From: Terebella lapidaria
Lineage: Eukaryota; Annelida; Polychaeta; Terebellida; Terebellidae
Assembly: GCA_949152475.1 (NCBI GenBank)
Contig: OX424560.1
Location: 41,341,219 to 41,405,218 of the forward strand
Direction: 5' to 3'
Length of the DNA: 64,000 nucleotides
The notes under the pieces were generated by a model, which ran no database searches, was not told the DNA's origin, and saw nothing but the letters and a program-made list of their open reading frames with translations. The first letter of the stretch is position 1, and each line of letters begins with the position of its first letter. Of this stretch, positions 45,601-53,453 are shown one piece after another. Both the position numbers and the translations under genes were made by a program.

Positions 45601-47237
45601 ATGTGCGGGAGAGGATATGAGTCCTTCCGCGTGGCATCGTTGAGTTTCCGATAGTCCACGCAGAACCTCCACGAGCCGTCCTTCTTCTTCACCATAACCA
45701 CCGGACTGGCCCAAGGGCTGTCACTGGGTTCGATGATGTCCAAGTCGAGCATCTTTTGCACCTCCTGGTCTATGACCTCTTGGTGCACTATTGCTGCCCG
45801 ACGAAGACGCTGCTTGAGAGGACGCTCGTCCACGAGGTCGATGCGGTGCTTGGCGACGTCAGTCTTGCCAACCGCACCATCAGGACCCATGAACACATCC
45901 GCATACTGCCGCAGCAGTCTGCGGAGCGCTTGGCGCTGCTCTTCATCCAGCCGGTCCTTCGGAACCCTAGATTCCAAATGGTCCGGCAGGGTGAACGGAT
46001 CATCTCCGGCGGCCGCCGCCGCGCACGCAGCGCGGCAGACCGGATCGTCGGGGATGACACGACTCGAAGCCGCGGGAATAGCAGTAGCTGCTATGCATCC
46101 GCGCTTCAGTACAATCGGAGCATCCGTAGGATTCACCACAAGGATGGGCATCGCGCGGGGGTTGGACATGACCAGGGCCCCACCCAGCACGAGCCCAGTT
46201 CCTGCGGCGAAACTGCTCACGGGTTGCACTATACACGGACGACCATCGAGGGGCATGCGGGGACGCCGCGGCCTCGTCTCGATGATCATCTCACTCATCG
46301 GCGGCACTACTACAGTGCGCGATGTCCGCATCTGGAATGAATGCATCGGGCCCGAGCGGAAGAGGAAGTGTGTGTCCTCTCCCATCCGGAACTCGCCAGC
46401 GCTAAAGTTGGCAATCACCCGGTGGACCCGTAGGAAATTCATCCCAATTATCCCGGCCGCTCCGATATCCGCCACGATCGCCTCTGTCAGATACACCTTG
46501 TCCCCAAGGGTAATAGGCAGATCGATGATGCCATGGATACGGATGCGGTTGTCTCCCGCTCCGTAGAGCTTGTATGGTCCGGGATCTCGCAACTCAAGGT
46601 TGCGGAGTGCGGGCTCCTTCCTAAACGTTCCGGCGGCCACGAGGGTCACCTCCGAGCCTGAGTCTATGAGGAACCGGACCGGCTCCCGTCCGAAGGACAG
46701 GGGCAGGTACCAGCAGGGGTCCCTCACCAGCGCGCAGGTCGGGCGATACCTTTCGCACGCGCTGGGCTCATCTACGGAGTCCTCGCCATCCGCCTCAGCC
46801 GCGGAGGAGCTAGACTGGTCTCCAAGGACTACTTCCGGAGAAGTCATATCCACTTGGGGTCCGTCCTGCTCATCAGCGGGTGGGGCGGCATCGTTTGCCA
46901 CCGAACAACTATCCCCGGACGCAGTGTTGGTCGCCACCACGTCCGGATCTAGTTTCCCTGCCGCGGGTTCCGATTCTGCTGTCCCGGAGGACCAGACCGG
47001 AAGGAATTCCTCCGTTGCGGGCCAGGGAGAGCTCCCTGGTATCCGCGCGACCGCAGGCGTTCCAACAACTCCGGACACTTCAGCCAAAAGTGTCCCTGCT
47101 TTCCGCAGAAGTAGCAGGGACGGTTCTGAGCTGGTCCGGAGGTGAACGCGCAACATTCTGCGGCTCCCGGAGCTTCGAGCCCGGCGCAGTGCGCAATCAT
47201 CTGCGCGGCGCCGAGGTCGTATTCCTCTATGTCGCAC
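42642..47237 (-). CDS. pol: Gypsy element 1 pol: protease, reverse transcriptase, RNase H, integrase
   Basis: 1,531-codon open frame. Translation probably enters at codon 96 (46952) after a -1 shift from gag, because the first 95 codons are the overlap in the other frame. Numbering from the frame start: aspartic protease with LIDSGSE at about 191-197 and GIIGMNFL downstream; reverse transcriptase with WRFCVDYRKLN, FCALDLASGYWQ, VMPFGLCNAPATF and MVYIDD at about 626; RNase H around FILDTDASNFALGG (about 770); integrase with H...H and C..C zinc-binding residues, ALDILD (about 1166), HSDQGTQFES (about 1226) and QVERFNR (about 1264), the last two being 35 residues apart as in D,D35E integrases. 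A GPF motif with DYRI follows. All catalytic residues are present, so the enzyme should be active. Confidence 0.95.
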   Translation of the reverse strand: MRHRGIRPRRRADDCALRRARSSGSRRMLRVHLRTSSEPSLLLLRKAGTLLAEVSGVVGTPAVARIPGSSPWPATEEFLPVWSSGTAESEPAAGKLDPDVVATNTASGDSCSVANDAAPPADEQDGPQVDMTSPEVVLGDQSSSSAAEADGEDSVDEPSACERYRPTCALVRDPCWYLPLSFGREPVRFLIDSGSEVTLVAAGTFRKEPALRNLELRDPGPYKLYGAGDNRIRIHGIIDLPITLGDKVYLTEAIVADIGAAGIIGMNFLRVHRVIANFSAGEFRMGEDTHFLFRSGPMHSFQMRTSRTVVVPPMSEMIIETRPRRPRMPLDGRPCIVQPVSSFAAGTGLVLGGALVMSNPRAMPILVVNPTDAPIVLKRGCIAATAIPAASSRVIPDDPVCRAACAAAAAGDDPFTLPDHLESRVPKDRLDEEQRQALRRLLRQYADVFMGPDGAVGKTDVAKHRIDLVDERPLKQRLRRAAIVHQEVIDQEVQKMLDLDIIEPSDSPWASPVVMVKKKDGSWRFCVDYRKLNDATRKDSYPLPHIEDTFDALAGSHYFCALDLASGYWQVEMEESDRAKTAFVTKNGLYQFKVMPFGLCNAPATFERLMEMVLKGFLWKRCMVYIDDVVVYGRSFEETLTNLQMVLHRIRGAGLKLKPSKCELFAQEILYLGFMVTGTGVRPDPAKVAAVQKWPPPCNVADVRSFLGFASYHRRFIRGFAEIARPLTILTEKGADFVWSAEQANAFSGLRQALVVAPVLRHPRPDCEFILDTDASNFALGGVLSQIVDGQERVVAYASVALSRSQMNYCTTHRELLAVVTMTKRFRHYLLGRHFRLRTDHSSLRWLLNYSEADGLVARWLVKLQEYDMQIEHRAGKLHGNADGLSRCHKCKNPGCAGMAPFQQAADSSSDSELDVPGRPQAAAPSNNTAAGASRAHLRARTRRYRRGRPAYEAEVRLSSSESSSSPAVYSSWVPSSSGESEYERSLPPVVMAAAAQPDATDEEPNYLGGYSPAQIAAAQRADRALAPVITALEAGQKPSKDERKTYREETLSLVSQWERLSLRDGLLYRRYEPPTPLPPIWQLVLPAELRKEVLHQLHDLRVTGHLGIRRTVHRLQQRFHWPGSGLDVHRWCAACPRCQARKGVPTPGRHPLTTVKAGAPFDRIALDILDTHRVTPRGFRYILVISDYFTKYTDAYPLRRQTADEVARLLVNRWVVYHGVPKQVHSDQGTQFESNLFRNLAQMLGSTKVRTTPYRPQSDGQVERFNRSVLNMLAAFVNDRANDWDDHLPYVLMAYRSSVHSSTGVTPHAMLYGRELNLPVDIMYPTAAETGAVPQCGPEYVEWIRRALANAHDFARARLDKSALRQKRGYDAHAKGRPAFAEGDKVRYYYPPLKQGNKFAKPWIGPFTVLKQVTDVDYRIRRDSDPDRVLVVHIDNLKKYEGPLVMDPLIQDAEPDDAPVWDPSGQHPRTPDERVRRMVGLPDLSDPSDDGLGGYQPDDGDPQVPPLPPVPADDGRPRRKPRAPARYGWE
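46915..46946 (-). promoter_or_regulatory. Stem-loop downstream of gag-pol slippery site
   Basis: On the element strand CCGGACG (46946-46940) pairs perfectly with CGTCCGG (46921-46915). The 18-nt loop can itself form TGGT/ACCA. It begins 5 nt after the slippery heptamer, a spacing typical of -1 frameshift stimulators. Confidence 0.7.
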
Positions 47238-49165
47238 TCGTCCGAAGGCGAGTGCGGCGCGGCGACCGGTGCCGCAGGTGCGGGCGCCCCTGTAGAGGGT
47301 GCCGGCGCACTAACCCACTGCTGGGTAGGTTCCCTGGCGGGTTCCCGGACGACCGGGTCCTGCCACGGGGTTACCTGCGATGCCTTGACCGGAGGAGGAG
47401 TCGCCACCTGCGCGGGTACAGCCGGGGCCGGAGCCGAGGCTGGAGGCAACTGTCTAGGACGGACAGCCATCTCAAGCGCAAGCGCGGAGTCTATCGCCTC
47501 CTCCATCGATCGCTTTTCATGGGTGGCCAGCCCGTACGCTAGGTGGTAAGGCTGGCCATCGATGAACTGATCGATCAGCATCGTCTCGAACCGTCTGGAG
47601 TCCATGTCCGGGAAGGCTTTCCGGCCGAGTATGCGTAAGCCGTACGCATAGTCTGTCACGGACTCAGTCGGCTGGCGGATACGCGCCTTGAACTCTCGTT
47701 CAGACTGCCGCCGATTGGTCGTCGGCGGGAACAGCAGGCGAAGTTGACGAGCAACCTCGCCGAACGTCACTGTTCCTACCGGCAGACACGGCATCACGCG
47801 GAGAGCTTTCCCTTCCAGGCTCCCCGCGAGGACGTGTCCAGCCTCAGGCTGGGACCATCCTTCGTACACGGCGGTACGCCATACCTGGAGCAAGTAGTCC
47901 TCCAAGTCGGCGTTATCCCCGTTGAACCGTTTCCGCCACGAAGAGTGGTCGGGCCCGTCATCGCGTTTGTTACGCGCCCGACGTGCGGTCCCGGCTCCGG
48001 GGTCGTCCGTGTACTGCGGCAAGTTCCGCGCGCTTCCCACGCCTGCGGCGGAGTCTGCCGGAGCAAACATCGACGCCGCGGACATAGGAGCAGGGAAGCT
48101 CACGTTTGCCGCCGGGATCATTCCCGCTGAAAACCCACTCTGGCTAGGTGCGGGCGGGGCTCCCATCGAACCTACTGGGTAGGCTCCAGAAGGGGCGGCA
48201 AAGCTTGGGGCCGAAGCCGCCTGTTGCCACTGCCCGTCCGACACACTGTACGTGCCAGGGTAAGTCGACCACGCGGCTTGCGCTCCAACCGTCGGAACGG
48301 TCGACGCGGTCGCCAACGTGGTGCCTCCGAGCCGCGGGGCAGGCGCGGGTCCCATTGCGGGGGCCACTGGCGCCTGCGGACTCGGCAGGACTTGGGGAGG
48401 GGCTACTGGCCCAGACATCCCCGGACTTAGGGTGACCGACGGGTCAACGCTCGAATGCAGCTGATTCCGCTTGAACAGTACAAGCGCCTCGGATATCAGC
48501 CACCTCTCCCTCTCCGTCAAAGGCCCCGAGTTGCCTTGTGACAGCGGAGAAGGGGAGCGGTTCCGCCGGTCTGATCGTCCCTGATGGGGCGACCGGGCGC
48601 GGTCATAGCGCCCGAGGGGAGCCAGCTCGCCAAGCGCGTCGGTGAGCTGATCCACCACACTGCCCGGTGCGGACCGACCAGAACCCATGCCAGAGGCCCG
48701 CGAGGGAGCCCACCCGGCCGGGTGCGGCATCTGGTAAGACTGGTCCGCTCGTCCAGAAGGACCCGCATGCATCGGCGCTCGATTCCGGACGCTCGAAGGC
48801 GTCTTATGGAAGGGTGCCGATTGCCACGGATCTGTTCTGGGCGCGGGCGGGCGCGGCGTAGAGCCGTTGCCAGCTCCACCCACCGCGCCTAACACGTCAA
48901 GGTCCGGCCTTGACGGCAACTCCTGCTGCGGCCCCGCGGGGCCCGACTCTACGTCCGAAGACGGAGCCAGGGACGCCGGAGTCGTCTCCGCGGACGGGGT
49001 CTTGTCCACGGAGGTTTCCGCGCGTTCCTTCCGGCCGCCGGAGTCGTCCGGAGACGTCTCACGGGGGCTGTCGCGTGACCGGGTGTGGTCCGCGACACTT
49101 CCACCCTTATCCCTCCCCTTGGATTCATCGGCCTTATCTTTGGCCTTCTCTTTCGCTCTCGTCAT
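46949..49165 (-). CDS. gag: Gypsy element 1 gag
   Basis: 738 aa from the ATG at 49165 (MTRAKEKAKDK). The frame is open further upstream into the primer-binding site, but only with a GTG, so I chose this ATG. The first 400 residues are charged and then Ser/Pro/Gly-rich. Residues about 405-560 form a capsid-like Retrotrans_gag region (WRKRFNGDNADLEDYLLQVW, then SVTDYAYGLRILGRKAFPD). One CCHC zinc knuckle CYFCGKQGHFWLKC follows at about 680. The frame ends at TAG 46951-46949, immediately after the slippery sequence. Gag would assemble the cytoplasmic particle that packages the element RNA. Confidence 0.92.
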   Translation of the reverse strand: MTRAKEKAKDKADESKGRDKGGSVADHTRSRDSPRETSPDDSGGRKERAETSVDKTPSAETTPASLAPSSDVESGPAGPQQELPSRPDLDVLGAVGGAGNGSTPRPPAPRTDPWQSAPFHKTPSSVRNRAPMHAGPSGRADQSYQMPHPAGWAPSRASGMGSGRSAPGSVVDQLTDALGELAPLGRYDRARSPHQGRSDRRNRSPSPLSQGNSGPLTERERWLISEALVLFKRNQLHSSVDPSVTLSPGMSGPVAPPQVLPSPQAPVAPAMGPAPAPRLGGTTLATASTVPTVGAQAAWSTYPGTYSVSDGQWQQAASAPSFAAPSGAYPVGSMGAPPAPSQSGFSAGMIPAANVSFPAPMSAASMFAPADSAAGVGSARNLPQYTDDPGAGTARRARNKRDDGPDHSSWRKRFNGDNADLEDYLLQVWRTAVYEGWSQPEAGHVLAGSLEGKALRVMPCLPVGTVTFGEVARQLRLLFPPTTNRRQSEREFKARIRQPTESVTDYAYGLRILGRKAFPDMDSRRFETMLIDQFIDGQPYHLAYGLATHEKRSMEEAIDSALALEMAVRPRQLPPASAPAPAVPAQVATPPPVKASQVTPWQDPVVREPAREPTQQWVSAPAPSTGAPAPAAPVAAPHSPSDECDIEEYDLGAAQMIAHCAGLEAPGAAECCAFTSGPAQNRPCYFCGKQGHFWLKCPELLERLRSRGYQGALPGPQRRNSFRSGPPGQQNRNPRQGN
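46952..46958 (-). promoter_or_regulatory. -1 ribosomal frameshift heptamer GGGAAAC at gag-pol junction
   Basis: The gag frame reads CAG GGA AAC TAG, so the heptamer is phased G_GGA_AAC, the canonical X_XXY_YYZ form, with the gag stop next. Slipping back one base leads into the pol frame (CTA GAT CCG). A stem-loop follows after 5 nt. Confidence 0.8.
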
Positions 49166-49278
49166 TTTTTCGAGACGTCCTTGAGGAGCGGGCGATCCCC
49201 AGGGACTAAGGAGGCGACAACACTGTGACGGTAGGCTGCGATGGAACACTGTCGGACTGATCCTGGTCACGGCACCAA
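49166..49278 (-). other. Leader and primer-binding site of gypsy element 1
   Basis: Directly inside the 5' LTR the minus strand reads TT and then TGGTGCCGTGACCAGG (about 49277-49262), the expected primer-binding site position. TGG is the complement of a tRNA CCA end. The tRNA was not identified. Confidence 0.7.
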
Positions 49279-50013
49279 TGTAAAGTTATTGACTACCGTC
49301 CGCTCTTCGGGATCCTCGAGGATAGTCCTCTCTCATCCGAGTCCTTGCGGACGCGCATCCGCTATTCCGGATCCTCGCGGCAGGGCCGCTCACCGGAGGT
49401 CGCGGCGGACACGGTAACTACTTCATCATTAACGGTAACCAGGTAACAGCCCACCCGACACTCCCAGGCCTACGGACACCGTTCAGAAACTGGTTCATCA
49501 CCACGGTGTTAACTGGCGGGGCCTGGCGAGCCGCGGTCTGCCTCGGGGACGGAACCCCGTACAGTCCGACATGCTGGCCAGAGCCTCTGTCACATGTCCC
49601 GGGAAGGGAGAGAGCTGGCGATCCACAGGGCCGAAGGCCCCCGAGTCAGCAACTCGTCTCTCCCAGCCCGGGCCTCCCCACGGAAATCGTCCCCAGGGCT
49701 CTAGGAGCCCACTACTCAGACCCAGGGAACACAAAGCTCATGGCGAGCCTCGTGTGCGTCCTAGTCTCGATCTTGGACAATCTCCTCGAACGAGTCGCTT
49801 CCAGTGTATATATAATACACCAGAAACTGCAGGGCGCACGCGAGGTTAAATCGATCCATTGTTATAGTTTACTGGAGCGTAAATTACAATACGTCGCCGT
49901 GGCAACGCACGCTCGAACGGAGCATGTCAAAACAAGGCCAAGTACAGAAAGGCCACATAAATGGCTTTTATGTTTACAATCACCTGCCGCGTGCTTAGGG
50001 CAAAATCGCCACA
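49279..50013 (-). repeat. 5' LTR of gypsy element 1
   Basis: 735 bp, direct repeat of 36020-36754. The adjoining CACA at 50014-50017 is the target duplication. Confidence 0.95.
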
Positions 50014-50017
50014 CACA

Positions 50018-51964
50018 TTTATTCCATCATTATTCATTTCAGGTTACTATCAAGTTATGGCGCCAACCGGAACAGGAAGTAAATCACACAAGAGAAAACT
50101 AGATAGTATTTAGCAAAGAACACACATGTAACGTACATGTTTATACTTAACACTACATATCATCGTTACACAGCAGATTTAACATTTTTCCTGATACTAG
50201 CCTATTTGTTCTTCTAATTTTCGTGTATTTTGTGAATAATGACGTGAAAACATCGCCGAAAAATTATGTACACTGTTGCCATAAATTTACTTATTTTGTC
50301 CAGCAAATTCGCAAAAATAAAGAGAGAGAGAGAGACTGTACTATTTATTTGTGAATATTTTCATTTCATTTTGTATTCACTTGATTCATCAACTGTAATA
50401 TCTTGGAAAAGCCTATCTATGTTAAAGTAGGTAATTTTATGTACGATAAAGATCTATGTAATGATAGCGTGAATGAATCTATGGTACAACCCAACTTCGA
50501 TCATTGCCAGAGATACCTCTTCTCGTGCGCTGTCTCACGCCAGGTGGAATATTGTACATTTTTAACGTGAAGAACTAGCTGACTTCGTAATTTACGATAT
50601 AAAACTTGCAAACATATATCGTGTTGACGTATATCGCGTACGTAATGCTGCATTACGGTAATTGGGTACCACGGAGGATAGCCTGTTGACCAGTTTATTC
50701 TCAAGATTGCACGCGCCAGCCGCACGTGGTTTTAGCATTATGTCAAACGACCGTTTTAAACCCGCCTCACGAAATGCCTACCATTTTCGATTCAGATTGA
50801 TAAAATAATCACAAATGGCCAATATGATAACTGTACTTATGAAAATACTTCATATTTTGCACATTTTGATGTGAAAATCGGCTTCATTCCCGCTACAAAG
50901 ATTTTGTTTACAACCGTTAAATGACTCGAATGCGAGCACTTGTGATTGGTCGGAAAATGACAGCATTCGGGAAATTTTGGCGGGAAAGTCTATGAAAAGG
51001 TCCATTGTCAAACCCTAACACTCACTATTACAAAATATGAATATTCATGTGAGTGAAGAGGCATGTATCCACTGCAATATCCATCCCTCCGTGATACAAA
51101 CTTCAGCTGTATCTGACGTTAGTGTATCGGCTTGTGTATAAAAACCATATTTCCATATAGAATCTTGGCAACTATATTTATTTTCATCTTTATACATCAC
51201 AGAGCAGGAAAAATGTTGTTGCCATTTTTTTGGTGTGGTCCCAGGTTGGTTTAAGCATAAGTTAAGCAAGAACATGAGATTTTGCGAAAAAAAAACGTAT
51301 CACGTACAATGTATTTTTGAAGGTAAGTGCAGTTTGTCATCATTTAAAATGGGAAAACATAAAGAAATGTTATCAGGAACAATATGTTAATGTTAGGCAA
51401 TATATTTTTGTGATTTGTGGAAAAAAAACCTGACACTCCCCCGCTCTAACGAAGAAACAACAACAGCATGTTACACTATGTTCATTCGTGATATTAGTGA
51501 TGCACACTTCTAAGATCCATGATATATTAATTTTGTTCTATGCCTTGTCCAATTGTGAATGGTTCACTGTTCTGGCAATTACACAGCTCAGTCCAAACTA
51601 GATTATTTTGTCTGCAAGAGCAATGGCATGAACATTTTGTTGGTTGAATCAATGTTGGTGGGTACACAGTAGCATCGGGTCACTTGAAAAACTGCTTCTG
51701 GAGCTGATGCTTCTTTGATACCACAGACAACATCTTGCCATCTTGCATTTGCTATCTAAGCATGAAGGGGTCTTTAATCAGTGGGTTTAGGACCGGACTT
51801 TAGAAGTAATGGATTTTAGAATTGTTACAGAGTAACACCCAATCGAGGATTGTGCTTGTGTTCATGCAGAGGTCAGAAGTCCTGGCTCCGCAAATCGTCC
51901 ACGTGCGGAGGTGGTCGCTGGTGCTTTGTAGTGTTGTTGCCACATGCGGACGTCATCCGATGCA
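50018..51964. other. AT-rich spacer without a recognisable gene
   Basis: Contains an AG microsatellite at 50321-50334. Short ORFs have no recognisable domain. Confidence 0.5.
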
Positions 51965-52032
51965 GAGGTCACTTCTCTGTGGAGGTCACATCTCTGTGAA
52001 GGTCACTTCTCTGTGAAAGTCATGCCTCTATA
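51965..52032. repeat. 17-bp tandem repeat, about four units
   Basis: Units GAGGTCACTTCTCTGTG, GAGGTCACATCTCTGTG and AAGGTCACTTCTCTGTG are followed by a degenerate fourth. Confidence 0.8.
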
Positions 52033-52850
52033 GCAGGGCTCCGTGTCTCCCAATGCCAGGGCTCTGGCTGTGTGGGTCCATAGAGGAGGTATCCCTCTGC
52101 GGAAGCAGTTGCGGAGTAATCATTACAAGCAGAGACCAGTGTTTGAGACTTGTTCATTTATATAGCTCAGATGAAACCAAAATTATTGTAGCGTGGTGAC
52201 TTCGTAGTCCACACATCCTCCAGACTTTCCTCATCTGAGTCAGCGTCGCCTGTGGAGTTGTTCTTCCTCTTCCTCAGACTGCACGTCTACGTGGTCTTCC
52301 TTCAGCTCCATCTTCATTTTCCCACGGGAAGAGACGGTGGTCTTGTCATGTGCTGTAATGCAAGTTGGCCAGGGTTCATGAAATTGTAGTGTCGAGGGCC
52401 AGATTCATGATATTGAAATGGTGATCCACACTTTTAGTACCGTTGACATTTCCCTTGAATCACTTGAAGTGAAGTCTCATTCTTGACTTCGATTGTGGAG
52501 GCAGTTGAAGTCTAAATCCAGCCCTCGCTTTTCTGAAGGAAGCAGAACCATGTCATGGCGTATCTCCGTTGGCTATGGTGTTTTCTTGTGACTGATGTTC
52601 CTGATGTTCGTCCCAGTGTCCAGAGTTGTAGGCACGTCTGTCACCCCGGCGTGAAGCTGCTCCATTAGACTGGTGTAGGGTTCTTCAAAAATCTACCGGC
52701 TTCGCCGCCATCGTGACTTCCCACTGATTTCCGGGATGAAAATCATTGTGGATCCCACTGTTTGCTGCCTCTTCTTTATTGTGCGACGTCTGGGACCTCT
52801 TTGCAGCCACAACAAACTTCCCTGCAGCATCGAAAATGGCCCTTTGCACC
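52033..52850. other. Spacer with no supported gene
   Basis: Mixed-composition DNA. It may include the distal part of the old minus-strand gypsy element, but no motif confirms this. Confidence 0.4.
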
Positions 52851-52856
52851 ATATCA

Positions 52857-53189
52857 TTATAATTTCTTGACCACAGGAAACTCCAGCCAGCACAACAGCG
52901 TCGTGAGAAATCCTCCTAGGTAGAGAAGCCACAGAAACCATGCTGGAAGCCTTGAAGATGCTGGCTGTACTGCCACATCCTTCAAGGCAGAGGTCCCACC
53001 TGTCAAGGCCTGGGTCGGCATGGGTTCATCGTCAACCCAGTGCACCCACTCACCCAACCTCTGCAGTGCATTCTGGATCTGTCTGAGGTGCTCGGTGCCG
53101 GATCGTCAAACTCCAGCCTAGTTGAACGCACCCTACCTACCAGTCAACCCGAGCTTTGGTTGAGAATTCGGAAGTACGAATATAGTACC
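52857..53189 (-). pseudogene. Old gypsy integrase relic, C-terminal part
   Basis: Reading the minus strand from the insertion point, the frames give text of the type expected at the end of a gypsy integrase (after the FPVGMWV stretch on the other side of the insertion: YSYFRILNQSSG, then DDPAPSTSDRSR). Frames shift and stops occur. A 66-residue frame at 53057-52857 contains a hydrophobic stretch (FLWLLYLGGFLTTLLCWL) of unknown meaning. This is the continuation of 59517-60280, split by the composite element. Confidence 0.45.
53185..53189 (+). other. Target-site duplication GTACC (left)
   Basis: GTACC directly before the first LTR, repeated at 59512-59516 after the third LTR. It shows that the whole three-LTR structure descends from one insertion. 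Confidence 0.85.
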
Positions 53190-53351
53190 TGTTGATGGTA
53201 ATAGTCCGAGTTTCGGTTTCCGTAATTTAGAAAGTATCTCTGTTGTGTTTCCATCTGATGTTTAGTATGTACCAGGAGAGCGGATGTTTTACTGAGAGTC
53301 ATGGAATAAAGCACATGTTTGTAAAGCACAGTGTGTTTATGAAGCTTAACA
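53190..53351 (+). repeat. LTR 1 of composite element
   Basis: Begins TGTTGATGG, ends CTTAACA, with AATAAA at 53305-53310. TGGTGGCAGCGG at 53352-53363 follows at once as the primer-binding site. Confidence 0.93.
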
Positions 53352-53453
53352 TGGTGGCAGCGGTTAAACCGAACATTGAAGTGAGTAAATATAATTGTTA
53401 TAGCCCCGTAAAAGTGTGCAGAAGTGGTTAGATACATCATACAACACGCAAGC

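Larger units (their letters stand above)
36020..50013 (-). mobile_element. Complete Ty3/gypsy LTR retrotransposon, 14.0 kb
   Basis: Two 735-bp direct repeats (36020-36754 and 49279-50013) start TG and end CA and are flanked by the 4-bp duplication CACA (36016-36019 and 50014-50017). On the minus strand the order is 5' LTR, primer-binding site, gag, protease-RT-RNase H-integrase, a 1.9-kb GC-rich spacer, a third ORF, a polypurine tract and the 3' LTR. RT before integrase places it in the Ty3/gypsy order. The ORFs inside the two LTRs are identical and no frame is broken, so insertion is recent. The interior is strongly GC-rich against an AT-rich host background. Confidence 0.95.

Noticed and set aside
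45733-46566. Plus-strand frame of 277 codons opposite pol
   Set aside because: Shadow of the protease and reverse-transcriptase coding strand, which has all the expected motifs.
52857-53057. Small membrane protein gene (hydrophobic stretch FLWLLYLGGFLTTLLCWL)
   Set aside because: The frame is only 66 codons, has no supporting splice sites, and lies in the decayed tail of the old gypsy element. Mentioned as part of that relic only.
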